From: Hofstenia miamia
Taxonomy: Eukaryota > Xenacoelomorpha > Acoela
DNA: 64,000 bases
NCBI GenBank assembly: GCA_004352715.1
Contig: SCFE01000042.1
Span: forward strand, 391,006-455,005
Direction of reading: 5' to 3'
The position numbers were made by a program, and so were the translations under genes. This document shows positions 12,404 through 23,900 of this stretch, piece after piece (positions within the stretch are counted from its first letter, which is position 1; the number at the start of each line of letters is the position of its first letter). Under the pieces are notes generated by a model that searched no databases, was not told the DNA's origin, and saw only the letters and a list, made by a program, of their open reading frames with translations.

Positions 12404-12515
12404 TTACAACCTCATTACATTAGAAAAAGTTGTGAACAAAGCTGTAGGTCTGAACACCACTTTAGACAAAAAGAGTATACATAGTAGTAATAACAGTGTG
12501 AGAATTTGTTTAGCA

Positions 12516-12934
12516 TGTATCATTGCTGCCATAATCACAAAGCCTGCACCATATCTGTTCAAAAATGGAGTCAATATAGTAATTACAGAATGCATCAATT
12601 TAGCTAAACATAGTAGTTTCGTTGGTGAAACAGATTCACTTAGCAGCCCACTTAGTGGTTGCAAGGGTGTATACGTGTCAAAATATGCACTTATTATAAT
12701 GTTAACTTGCGTTGAGGACAAATAATATTTCTCAGTATGGCTTTAATGTTTGAATGGCGCGGTAATATTTTGTGGTAAACATGTTCCTGTTAAATTTTTG
12801 TAGTCAAACATCGTTTTGGTTTTGTGTTCTACCATTCAAACAATGGCTACATAGATACAGTTGCGAGAGATATAAACGGATAATCCATTTAAAACTACCA
12901 GAATTATTGCCAAATGCCTGATTTGGATATTCAT
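12516..12934 (-). pseudogene. Truncated inverted copy of the SLC17-like transporter
   Basis: On the minus strand this matches the intact transporter from its start codon (here 12932-12934) to the MARMI segment in TM4, about 140 codons. The copy keeps the loop segment NLTGTCLPQNIT and the TM2-TM3 block with SPTKLLCLAKLMHSVIT. It is broken by a TGA near codon 33, another stop after the glycosylated loop, and a frame change. The open piece at 12404-12721 then runs into unrelated sequence where the duplication ends. It cannot encode a transporter. It is a by-product of the inverted duplication, not a separate insertion. Confidence 0.85.
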
Positions 12935-13294
12935 TTCTAAAAAATACACATTAACTCTAAATAGTATTCTTCATATTTAAAGTAAAAATATGTATAAATG
13001 ATAAATATGTATGTACATTCAAATTGCATGTAAGAATTGCAGGGACGGGCTTTCCGTTTACCTTACTTAGATATAAACTGCGACATAATTTATATGTGCG
13101 CCTGCTTTTGATTTCTCTGTGTAATTCATGTGTACTGCTTTTTAAAAGTGCTTATTTATGCATAGTTTCTCTCAGTTTCAATGTTTGTATATTTTCTCGT
13201 GTTTATTTAGTTCGATGTGAATTTCTTCTGAATTTCGCCTATTGAATAAAATAAAAAATCTGTTTTAGGTTTGTTGGAGAATGTGTACAGGAAC

Positions 13295-13781
13295 CGGGCC
13301 CGCCGTGTAAATAAAGTTAGCACAGGGGCTTGCTCAATTTTTGAAGGGGCTAATAAATATTTTATTTTATTTAAAATATTTTATCAGTATTATATAATAA
13401 GCACATACGTACCTCGAATAAAAATTTGATTAAGTGAATCACTTCTCTATTTGTAATTCATTTATAGTATATATAATTTGACCTACTAAATTATTAGCCA
13501 ATAAGAATTTACTTTATAACATTCTGCCTTTCTTATTTTATCATAGATGCTAAATTAAGTACGTGTTTTTATATAGTTAATTATTATGTCTAATATTGTT
13601 GTGTATACTGTATATCTTGTAATGAAAAATAGGATTAGAACAAAAGCTATATGAGAAAAAAATTATTTCTAATTATTAAAAAATCTCTATTTCAGTTATA
13701 AACTTATGAAATTTTAGAGGGGGCTTTGAATTTAGCAGACGGGGCTTAGCCCCTTGTAGCCCCCTCGAGACGGCGGCGCTG
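13295..13781. mobile_element. hAT-type MITE with perfect 8-bp target duplication (487 bp)
   Basis: Flanked by the direct repeat acaggaac at 13287-13294 and 13782-13789. The ends are imperfect inverted repeats: left CGGGCCCGCCGTGT, right (reverse complement) CAGCGCCGCCGTCT. The interior is AT-rich and has no transposase, so it is a non-autonomous element moved by a hAT transposase. It is absent from the left arm of the inverted duplication, which dates it after that event. Confidence 0.85.
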
Positions 13782-13953
13782 ACAGGAACCTGTTCTTTAA
13801 ATGGTTTAAATTTGGTTATCGGGAGGTATCATTGACGTAACTAATTGTAATGATACAAAAATAAGTTTGTATTTTTACATATTTCTGAGGTCTGGCCTTT
13901 TCTGCTATATATTTTTTTAAAAAACCCTTTGACCATTCAACCTTATAGTACAC

Positions 13954-14200
13954 TTTAATAATGAAAAATTTTGTAATTAAACAATTTCAATCAACATCGA
14001 CTTTTTGTGCGAATTTTACATTCTTCCTTCGGTGAAAGTCTGAGATATGAAATCTCAATTTAATTGNNNNNNNNNNNNNNNNNNNNNTTTAATAATGAAA
14101 AATTTTGTAATTAAACAATTTCAATCAACATCGACTTTTTGTGCGAATTTTACATTCTTCCTTCGGTGAAAGTCTGAGATATGAAATCTCAATTTAATTG
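13954..14200. repeat. Identical 113-bp duplicate on both sides of a 21-N gap
   Basis: 13954-14066 and 14088-14200 appear identical and flank the N run at 14067-14087. This pattern is typical of two overlapping contigs joined without merging, so the duplication is probably not real. Confidence 0.85.
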
Positions 14201-15460
14201 TAAATATCCAAGCCCAGGTTTGAGGCCAAAAATTTTATCAAGGCCGGCTCCTGGGCTTAAGCCCGGGTTTAACTTAGTTTACGAAAAATACTCGCATAGC
14301 ATGCCAACTACAAAAAAATGATAATATTGTTTATCTATACGCCAAGTCTTAGTTTTCAAAATATCCCTTTTAAATAGCCAACACTAACATATTGAAAATA
14401 TATTCAAGTATAAGGAAATAACAGAGTTAAGCTAGCTCTATTATGAATAAAAATACATAAGCCATACTAAAGCCATAAAATAAAAAAATATTGTTTTTAT
14501 TGTGAAATGTTCCCAAAATTTTTTTCATGTTTTCCTCACATTACCTAAGACATAGAAGCAGCTTCAACTGAAATTATAAAATATACTGAAACTATCAGCA
14601 CTACTTCACAAGTTCATACCAATCAATTATAAGTTTCTTATTCTAGGATATTTACTGCAGCACTGACGTACGCATTAGATGAATACCATAAGTTCTAAAG
14701 TAGGTAAATGAAGGTGAATCGTCATTTGAAGAAAAAAGACAAGTATGACTAAATCAGTGACTGTTACATTTCAGATATATCCAAATTAGGAAAATTTAAC
14801 ATATCTCAAACGTGGGTTTTATTAGTAGGGCATAAATAGTCAATTCATGCCACATTTATTATAGGAAATTTAACTAGGTTAAAAACTTGAACCCTTCTCT
14901 TATAGTATATCCAAGCCAAAAATGACTAAATTTTAATAACAAAAATAAACCGTTATTTTATAGTGAAATCGTTATATAAGCGTTTTAACGGTAATTTTTG
15001 GTAAAATGTCCAGTCAAAATCCCTTTTAACCATAAAAAAACAAGAACTATTGAAAACCATTAAGCTACACCTTTGCGCAAATTTGTTGGTTGCTGGGCAC
15101 TGCGTCTCTGAATTCTGTGCACGCATTTCATCTGCAAAACATAGAGCTTAGGCCAGTTATTGCTCACTTGGAGTTTACCCAGGCTTATCATTTGAAAATT
15201 TTTTGTATGGAAAAAATTAAGAAAACATCGGATGCTTTATTGAAAATGGCGTAAGAGTTTCACGTCCTTCCGGCTTGGGAATAATATTTTAGAGCACACT
15301 TTCACCCTATATTTGTGTCCATCTCAAAGTATTTCCAAAATTTTAATAGGCTTGAATTAAAATATTTGAAAATAAAATGAATGTAACCATGTAACTACAC
15401 TTTAACTTTAAGGGTTAAACTCATGCTTAATGAAATATCACAATATATAGTATTACAAGA

Positions 15461-16354
15461 AATTTGTGAACTCATCAATACATTTTCAAAATGAAAATTA
15501 TTGAATTACTGTTTCCACGTGTTATCTTAAATTGTTAGACAAGATAGTTTTTTCGATAATACTTTTTCAAAGTTATTTGAACATTTAATAACAGCATTTC
15601 ATGGATACTTGCCTATTACTGCAATTATAACAATCCAAAGAAATTAGTAAAAGCAGTTTCTGTTTACCCGCCTTTTTCCATTATTATTATCCGAATCGCT
15701 TATAAATGTGGAAAAGGGTTTGGCCTTTAAAACGGACGCTAGACTGTTTAAGGTTGACCAACAAGTGTTTCCTTATGGTATTTTGGATGTATGTAGCAAT
15801 TGCATAATTTTCGATTTTCATCAATTCAATAATTATATTTGCAAATGAATGATATTTTAACATTCACCCTAGAGGGATGCAAAATTTAATGACAAAATCT
15901 CTTGTAATGCATATTAACAAATTATTTTGTAAAAAGCTACACATCAGTTTTAAAATTGATCATGTTATAATTTACAAAACCTAATGAAATTAAGAATTTT
16001 GGAGAAAAGTATTTTAAGTGAACAACACAGAAATATCTTAGTATTTAGTAAGCCTCATATTCATTCTACAAAACCATTAAAATAAGAAATCAAAAAATCT
16101 TTAAAAGATTGCTGTACACAGTGGCGGATCCAAGGGAAAAAGTGGGTATGCATCTCCCCTCCAACAGCAAAAACCAAACAAATATTTTGTAATGCTTTTA
16201 TATTTCTCAGAACTCAAAAGTCCTGTTTCATTAAAGATTTCTATCATGGGAATTCCCTTCTCCAAAGAATAAATGATATGAAAATTCGATTACGCATATT
16301 TTTTAAATACAGAAAGTACAATGATGTGAGTAGTATAACAATAGTTCCGTTTTG
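15461..16354. other. Non-coding interval with a possible hAT end
   Basis: No gene seen. At 16119 the sequence CAGTGGCGGATCCAAGGG begins. CAGTGGCGGATCCA is a very common terminal sequence of hAT elements, and the 8 bases before it (gctgtaca) would be the target duplication. The partner end is not visible and may lie in the gap at 16579-17578. Confidence 0.4.
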
Positions 16355-16500
16355 TTACACTTTTTTCTGATTGGTCGAGAGGTGGGTTCCATTTCGTTAC
16401 ACTTTTTTGTGATTGGTCGAGAGGGGTGTCCTTTGACCTGAGACGCCGTGGATATTGCCGGGGGTGTTTTACTGACGCCATGCATGTACTTTTACTAGTT
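16355..16500 (+). repeat. CCAAT-box-rich repeat (copy 1)
   Basis: Two copies of a unit containing TGATTGGTCGAGAGG lie about 41 bases apart. GATTGGT is an inverted CCAAT box. A block with GTGGATATTGCC and TGACGCCATG follows. The same order occurs at 39125-39250, where the last element is a perfect CRE. It could be a promoter-like segment of a repeat family. Confidence 0.5.
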
Positions 16501-16578
16501 TTTGTGTTATTTATGTGGCCTAATTTAGTTTGCATTTTTTTTTACTTTTTTACTTTCCCACATAATTACATTTTTTAC

Positions 16579-17578
16579 NNNNNNNNNNNNNNNNNNNNNN
16601 NNNNNNNNNNNNNNNNNNNNNNNNNNNNNNNNNNNNNNNNNNNNNNNNNNNNNNNNNNNNNNNNNNNNNNNNNNNNNNNNNNNNNNNNNNNNNNNNNNNN
16701 NNNNNNNNNNNNNNNNNNNNNNNNNNNNNNNNNNNNNNNNNNNNNNNNNNNNNNNNNNNNNNNNNNNNNNNNNNNNNNNNNNNNNNNNNNNNNNNNNNNN
16801 NNNNNNNNNNNNNNNNNNNNNNNNNNNNNNNNNNNNNNNNNNNNNNNNNNNNNNNNNNNNNNNNNNNNNNNNNNNNNNNNNNNNNNNNNNNNNNNNNNNN
16901 NNNNNNNNNNNNNNNNNNNNNNNNNNNNNNNNNNNNNNNNNNNNNNNNNNNNNNNNNNNNNNNNNNNNNNNNNNNNNNNNNNNNNNNNNNNNNNNNNNNN
17001 NNNNNNNNNNNNNNNNNNNNNNNNNNNNNNNNNNNNNNNNNNNNNNNNNNNNNNNNNNNNNNNNNNNNNNNNNNNNNNNNNNNNNNNNNNNNNNNNNNNN
17101 NNNNNNNNNNNNNNNNNNNNNNNNNNNNNNNNNNNNNNNNNNNNNNNNNNNNNNNNNNNNNNNNNNNNNNNNNNNNNNNNNNNNNNNNNNNNNNNNNNNN
17201 NNNNNNNNNNNNNNNNNNNNNNNNNNNNNNNNNNNNNNNNNNNNNNNNNNNNNNNNNNNNNNNNNNNNNNNNNNNNNNNNNNNNNNNNNNNNNNNNNNNN
17301 NNNNNNNNNNNNNNNNNNNNNNNNNNNNNNNNNNNNNNNNNNNNNNNNNNNNNNNNNNNNNNNNNNNNNNNNNNNNNNNNNNNNNNNNNNNNNNNNNNNN
17401 NNNNNNNNNNNNNNNNNNNNNNNNNNNNNNNNNNNNNNNNNNNNNNNNNNNNNNNNNNNNNNNNNNNNNNNNNNNNNNNNNNNNNNNNNNNNNNNNNNNN
17501 NNNNNNNNNNNNNNNNNNNNNNNNNNNNNNNNNNNNNNNNNNNNNNNNNNNNNNNNNNNNNNNNNNNNNNNNNNNNNN
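16579..17578. other. Assembly gap (1000 N)
   Basis: Exactly 1000 N, probably a gap of arbitrary length. The frame entering it from the right (17579-17697) has no recognisable content. Confidence 0.95.
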
Positions 17579-17988
17579 CACAAATAAAGTTGGTGTTTCA
17601 AACAATTATACGTAGAAATATAAAAAACAAAAAATTAGTTTACTCTATACAGAGAAGAATTCTCTCTCACCATTATATGATAAGAGGTAACACTTAAATA
17701 ATAATGAAAGTTTCCCATATGGCTTCCTTTAAATTGTATAAACATTATTTTTGTTATGATATAATTATTTGTTCAAAAAATAGAATATAGCTTTTCAAGT
17801 GTTTAAAATATTAATCATTAAACATTATTTTCTATTTTAAAATACAAAACAATAAGACAAAACAATAAGTTTTACAAAATATTCGGTCACCTTGTACATC
17901 AATGAATCTAAATAAATAGATAACAATTAAAACATAGCTAAGAATAGTTCTGGTGAACAATGTGATTGAAATCATTCAAAACTAAAAA

Positions 17989-18312
17989 AATTCCCACAGC
18001 CGTTCTACAAACAACTAATGGAAGAAATAAACAAATTCTCACGGCCGTTCTACAAACAACTAAGATTTTAAAAATAAACAAATTCTCACGGCCGTTCTAC
18101 AACTAAGGGAAGAAATAAACAAATTCTCACGGCCGTTCTACAAACAACTAAGGGAAGAAATTATTTGTGAATTTAAGTTTCTCTCAGTTGCACCTGTGCA
18201 TTAGCTTTAACCTTTGTTGCAATAATAAAGAAATTCCCATGGCTGTTCTACAAACAACTAATGGAAGAAATAAACAAATTCCCACGACCGTTCTACAAAC
18301 AACTAAGATTTA
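17989..18312. repeat. Minisatellite, about 46-bp unit
   Basis: Six imperfect copies of a unit containing CGTTCTACAAACAACTAA and GAAATAAACAAATTC. Four are in tandem at 17989-18163. About 65 unrelated bases follow, then two more copies at 18231-18312. Copies differ by point changes and small indels. Confidence 0.85.
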
Positions 18313-18824
18313 AATGGTAGAAAGATTAAATAGAACAATTAAAATTAATTGTAGACACTAGATTTTTATTGAGATATGAATTTATAATTTAGTGTAAGTC
18401 TTGTTTAATTTAGTATTGAAGCAACCTTGTAAAAATTAGCATTTTGCAAAATAGTGATCACGGTGAAACTAGTTGAATTTGAAACATAAAATAGCTTCAC
18501 AAGAAACAACTCTTTGCATGATTTCAATATCATATTTTGTAAGACACTCTAAATAAAATGTATTCAACAAAAAATATATCATTAAAAATATTACTTTAGT
18601 GAAAAAAACTTAATTAAATCACAATGTGTAGAAGTTTGCACAGACAATTTCAATGAAAATATTAGCAATAGAAAAAAATTTATTAAACACTTGAGACTAG
18701 CACACTAAATATTTTTAGCACTTCCATATAATATACATATCTGAAGGGGTTATTTTCACTTAAAACAAATTTCCCATTTTAAGACTTTAAAAATGTATAA
18801 TAATTAAAAAATCCTATAGTGACC

Positions 18825-18847
18825 ATATATATATATATATATATATA
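18825..18847. repeat. (TA)n microsatellite
   Basis: Uninterrupted TA dinucleotide tract. Confidence 0.9.
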
Positions 18848-18935
18848 GAATTCAAATATATGTTTTAAGCAATGAGATAAATAAATAATTAAATGCTTAA
18901 TGTATGAAATCAATATTCAAAATTAAGTTACCTTG

Positions 18936-19580
18936 TTAATGACGTTGGCTTTCATAGTATTTTGATTTGATATTCATATGTTTTTTGAAGAAGTGCTGAG
19001 GTAAATTGGAGTTCAACACTTCGGAATTTATTTGTGACAATTTGTAAAACCCCAATGCAAAATATATTGTAGAGACATCTATTTTTACTTTACCTTCTTC
19101 CAAGCATTTCTTTACAAGATTAATATTGCCTAACATCTCTTTTAAAGATTGCAAAATTTTACCCTTTTGCATTAGTAAAAACAAGTTTTTATGAGTAGTT
19201 GCTACTTCAGCAGCAACTACTTTTTCCAAAGATTGTATGCAATCTTCTTTAGAAGCTTCTTCACAAATCTCTAAGTCTTCATAACGATTATGGCGAAGAT
19301 TTTGAGAAGATATGCTGTTTAAGAATATTTTTAATATCTCACTTTTATTTGCTTTGCGTGAGAAATTAATTGAATCCTCCGTCATTTCAGTCTCTTTGTA
19401 AAAATAAGGCAGTTCATGCGTTTCCCCAAAATCTTTAACCAAAGTGTAATAAATTTGTCTTTTACTTCTTGGGATGATTTTCCCCACATTGCAAGAAAAT
19501 GTGAAAAAATCCTGTTGAAGTTTTGTGTTCGATGTCATGACTTTACAGAATGAATTTTGGAAATAAATAAAAAAGCACAT
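18936..19580 (-). CDS. Uncharacterised single-exon ORF, 214 aa
   Basis: Open frame on the minus strand from ATG at 19578-19580 to a TAA at 18936-18938. It is long for DNA this AT-rich, where stops are frequent. A second start at 19538 (MTSNTKLQQ) gives 200 residues and may be the real one, because the first 14 residues are hydrophobic and unlike the rest. The protein is soluble, rich in Lys, Glu and Ser, and has a probable helical or coiled middle part around EDCIQSLEKVVAAEVATTHK. It has no transmembrane segment and no motif I recognise. Just past the stop is CAAG followed by gtaact, a possible splice donor in a 3' untranslated region. It could be a host gene or an exon of a larger one. Confidence 0.45.
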   Translation of the reverse strand: MCFFIYFQNSFCKVMTSNTKLQQDFFTFSCNVGKIIPRSKRQIYYTLVKDFGETHELPYFYKETEMTEDSINFSRKANKSEILKIFLNSISSQNLRHNRYEDLEICEEASKEDCIQSLEKVVAAEVATTHKNLFLLMQKGKILQSLKEMLGNINLVKKCLEEGKVKIDVSTIYFALGFYKLSQINSEVLNSNLPQHFFKKHMNIKSKYYESQRH

Positions 19581-19606
19581 CTGCAATTAAGTTATTGAAT
19601 AACGCG

Positions 19607-19813
19607 TGGCAAAGGAACAGATGTGTTAGATTTGAATAAATGTCAGATGTGGTTAGCTAGGTTTCTTTAATATGATGTGGATCCAAGTGTTCTATTTCAA
19701 ATTGTTATTACATGTGGCAAAAGAAACAGTTGTGTTAAATTTGAATAAATGTCAGATGTGGTTAGCTAGGTTTCTTTAATATGATGTGGATCCAAGTGTT
19801 CTATTTCAAATTG
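19607..19813. repeat. Tandem duplication of about 108 bp
   Basis: 19607-19704 and 19715-19813 are nearly identical. Both carry GATGTGGATCCAAGTGTTC. They lie just upstream of the start of the 214-aa minus-strand ORF, so they could be promoter duplication or chance. Confidence 0.85.
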
Positions 19814-20743
19814 CTTTTTTTCTAACTGTTCAGTTGTATAGACTTTTAGGCCACTAAAGGTATAATTTATAAAAAATGCAAAAAATTGCTCAAAAACATA
19901 TTGGTACATAGTTGAAATGGGAGTACAATTGAATAATTATTTATATGCGTATGGTCGTAGTTTTTGGACCCCTAGCCGTAAAATCCAAAATTTCTAAAAA
20001 ACACCTTTTTTCTTATCAAAATCAATAGAAAAGAGTAAAAAGTTATTAAAAACTGATTATTATTAGAAACCTGTATATACACAACCCTGCCTTTCTTTAC
20101 TACTCAAATCATCAGAGGAGAAAAATCTGATTTCGTTCTGTTATAGTTAAGAGATATTCACTAATGTCAGCTAGCCCATTGCATGTTTGAAATAACGCTT
20201 GTAATGTTTCTTTTGATCGTCCTCCTATGCGCATAGACAGTTAACAGGTTGGAGATATATCACCAATTTAGAATTGAAGTGCAAAAATATTATTTTGAAA
20301 TAATCAGCAGTAGACATTTGTCCTCGATATGAATCAGGCATTCGTAATGTTATTAATAGTATTTTGATGAAAAAAATCAATTTCATCCATTAATATATTG
20401 GCAGCTGATGATGAAGCCAATGAAACATGACGTTTTGTTATCCGATACTAATAAATTGCTTAGAATTCTAACTGTACACATTTTTTCTGTTGTTAAATAA
20501 TTCTTGGGCAGGCTGAATACTAATGTTTTTTGCAATTTTTCACTTTTATGGTGCCGTCCCATTTACATTGTCCAATGCAATTTTTTGTGGGCTCAGATTT
20601 TTTCAAATATAGAACAAATAAAAATAGTATTTTCCCCATTAATTTCTAGGGTGTCATTTCTAGTTTTCCTAAGCAATATATTGGCGTTTCATTATCTGAT
20701 TGTAACATAATGTGTAGACAATAACTAAAACGTAAGAAGTAAT

Positions 20744-20772
20744 GGGTCCCTCAATACTTTTGTCCAGATCTG
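20744..20772 (-). repeat. Solo Tc1-like terminal repeat
   Basis: On the minus strand this starts CAGATCTGGACAAAAGTATT, a good match to the usual CAGTGCTGGACAAAAGTATTG start of Tc1-type elements, and it is bordered by TA at 20773-20774. No partner end or transposase was found nearby. Confidence 0.4.
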
Positions 20773-20970
20773 TACGAACGAAATATTCATCAGGTTTTTA
20801 CCAATCGCATGCATTTATCGTATGAATCAATCTACAATAGAATTGAGACGCTAACATGACAAGCGCCTTTATAATTGTAAATGCTATTTAAGTTTAACAA
20901 TCATTAGCTGCAATCACATATCATTTCAAGCATAGAAGAACATTGTCATTGGTACTAATTTGAAATTGCC

Positions 20971-23900
20971 ATGCTGTCAGAAAAAGGTGGCGTTGTTTAT
21001 AGGAAGAATTCGATTCATGAAAGGCATTTACAAAGGGAACTAACTCAATTCACACGAGAGATTGCAGCTGAGAGAAGAGAGCGATCTCGAAGAATGCGAA
21101 GGTAATCTTTTAGTTGATATACATATGAGCACTCACTTTGCTGAATTACAATTTTATGAAAAATACAAAGTCAATTATATTTAAATGAAATTCATTCCAG
21201 AATATCTTGGATCATGCTATTTTTTGATATGAAGGCTGATTGAACAACAGTTTCCTCTTCCAGGTTTAAGAGCTTTGCTTTACTGCTAAAATGAAAACAC
21301 GCTTGAATGGAATAAAAACGGCTTTTAATTTCGATTAAAACACTAAAATGAAACACTTTGTAAATAATATTTTAAATGCTAGCAAACTTCCAAACTGCTG
21401 GAATAATCATAATGTAAATGAACATTTTTAGCGCTTATGAAAATCAATTTTTACCAGAAAATCAGACATACACATGCAATTATTATATATTGGAGACTTA
21501 AATGCAATATTTACGCAATTTAGTTTCTGCAACTTTCACCTATAATCCAAGGAACTATAGTGTTTCTTTCCTTTCAGTGCTAATTAAAGAATATTTCAAA
21601 AATGAATCAATAAATCTAAACTACGAAAAATTCAAGATTTAGTCTAAAATTTAGTCTAAGGACAACTTCATTAAATTTCCAGAAGGATCTAAATCGCCGT
21701 AAGGTCATAGTAAATGTAATATTTTTATTGGTATTGGTTTACCTAATGTGTATGACCTCCATTCATTAATCTACAAATAAAGAACTTTTTAGGAATATAA
21801 TTTCTAGTCTACAATGTAGGCTCTACATGTACTTCATTAATTTCAGCTTAATATGTCCAGACATTAAGGATTATGTCCAGACTTTATTGCAGGTAACAAA
21901 TTGAACATAAATTTTGAATTTAAGTTATTTTTCGATAATTTAATCAATTTGGCTAGTAATGTTCAAAAGTCCGTTTTTTCTTAAGTAAATAAAACTATCG
22001 CAAAAGGTTATTTTTCACTAAAATAAGAAATGCAAGGGTGCTAGATAAATAACTATAAAGTCAATAAAATACATTTTTGACACTATCAGTCAAAATCCAA
22101 GTAAAATAAAAATCTTCGAAATCGTAAATCACAGTGAATGCACGACACCAGCATGTTTATGCTTCAATAAAACACAGCTACGCATGTATGCCCCATATAT
22201 TACATCGCAATATACAACAAAACGTTTAACAGAGGTCTTATAAAACGTCTTAAAATAGTTTAAAAATCGTTTAGAAGACGTTTAGAAATGGCATCTATGT
22301 CAGATGCAGAAGACATGTTTAAAACGTTTATAAATGGTTTAGGAGACGTTTATAAGACCATTAGAAGACGCGTAGAAGACGTTTTACAATATCATTCAGC
22401 AATGCTTAGAAATGGAAGAGCATGACTAACATTTATCTTATAGGTTAAATAAACCTTTTGAATTAACTCAACAAAAACCTTTTACTAGACAGATAACTAC
22501 TTTTTGATCGTATACTATTTTAAGGCATTGAACTTTGTTCTACATAGGAGTCATTTTGTTGATGAAAACATTGATTTTCTATTATATTGTTTTCCATGTT
22601 CACATTAGTTTTCGTTGTTAACTTAATTTTCGCTACTCCACCATTCGCAGTGCTATACCTTTGTATACAGTTATCTAGTTGAAAACATTACATGTAGATT
22701 CCGATTGCTATGATCAAACAACCAATTTAAAATATTGTAAGGATTATATACAAAAAATGCTATTTAGCAAAAGCTTGCAAACGTTTTGTAACATAGAAAG
22801 CACAAGAGAAAACATACCAGACCGGCTATTGAGTTGTGCTGAATTATAATTTGTTGTGTACACAATACAGCATGTTGTGTAGGGCATAAAATACAGAGTC
22901 ACAAAATTTATAATTTTGTCTTTAATACAAAAAATCGGATTTCTATGTTACGTTTCTATTTTTAAACTTACTAACAAACTAGTTAATACGTTTGTTGAGT
23001 TACTAATATGAATGTTAGCTTGAAAAATAGCAGGTTTAATACACTTTTAATATATTTACTATACAATTATTTTCATTAATTTAAGATTTAGACGTAGTCC
23101 AAATTTGATCACCAAAATATTAATAAATTCACAAATAATTCAAATATTGCACAGCTTCTTAGACTTAAGAAGAGTTTAATACATTTAAATTAATGTCAAC
23201 TTATCACTTTTTGGGGCTATTTTATAATACTCGCTAACAAAATTCTTGAATATTTCGATTTGCCAGACCAAAGTTTGATATGTTCGAATCTCATTGCAAC
23301 ATCTGCCCATTGAATTTAAAAAACTTAAATTGAGTATTAGAAGAGTATATGATACTAATAGATTATGTCAAATTGTAAATAATATTCTTCATCACATTGC
23401 TGAAAAAAATTATATTGGATTCACTGCATTTGGTTAATTAACGTGCACTGTTGGCAATAGTAAGTTATTTTTGAAATTTAGCCTCATTTTTCCAATGCTT
23501 CAACCCAAGCCTGGACTGCACATGCCCATCTCTGACTTAGATAATCATTGGTTAGATATTTACTGAATGGTGGGCTTGGTCTGGTCTAGGCTTTAATAAA
23601 CTATGCTAGATGAACTCTGTTAGTTAATATTTTCAGACTAACCTATGTCTTTGTGTAGCATGTAGGCTAAAAATTGAACTCTTAACAAACTTGTGGTAGT
23701 GGTAGACCTGAGGTAGTCATCAAAATTCAGGCCCACTTATATCCCTGAATTTCAGGATGCATTTGAGATTCTTGCCCGCGGTCCTGCATGTTTTGTTCAG
23801 TGTTATTAGTAGTTTCTGTAATTTTAGTAAAAATGAAAATCTTGTTGGGATGACAAGGAGGAAACGGCAGACATGAGCCTGGGTTGAGTCGGACCAGGAC

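Larger units (their letters stand above)
12516..15460 (-). repeat. Right arm of large inverted duplication
   Basis: Collinear on the minus strand with 3800-6593. It includes the start and first third of the transporter gene and about 100 bases upstream of it. A hAT MITE at 13295-13781 and further sequence up to about 14870 interrupt the match and are absent from the left arm at the corresponding place. Confidence 0.8.
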
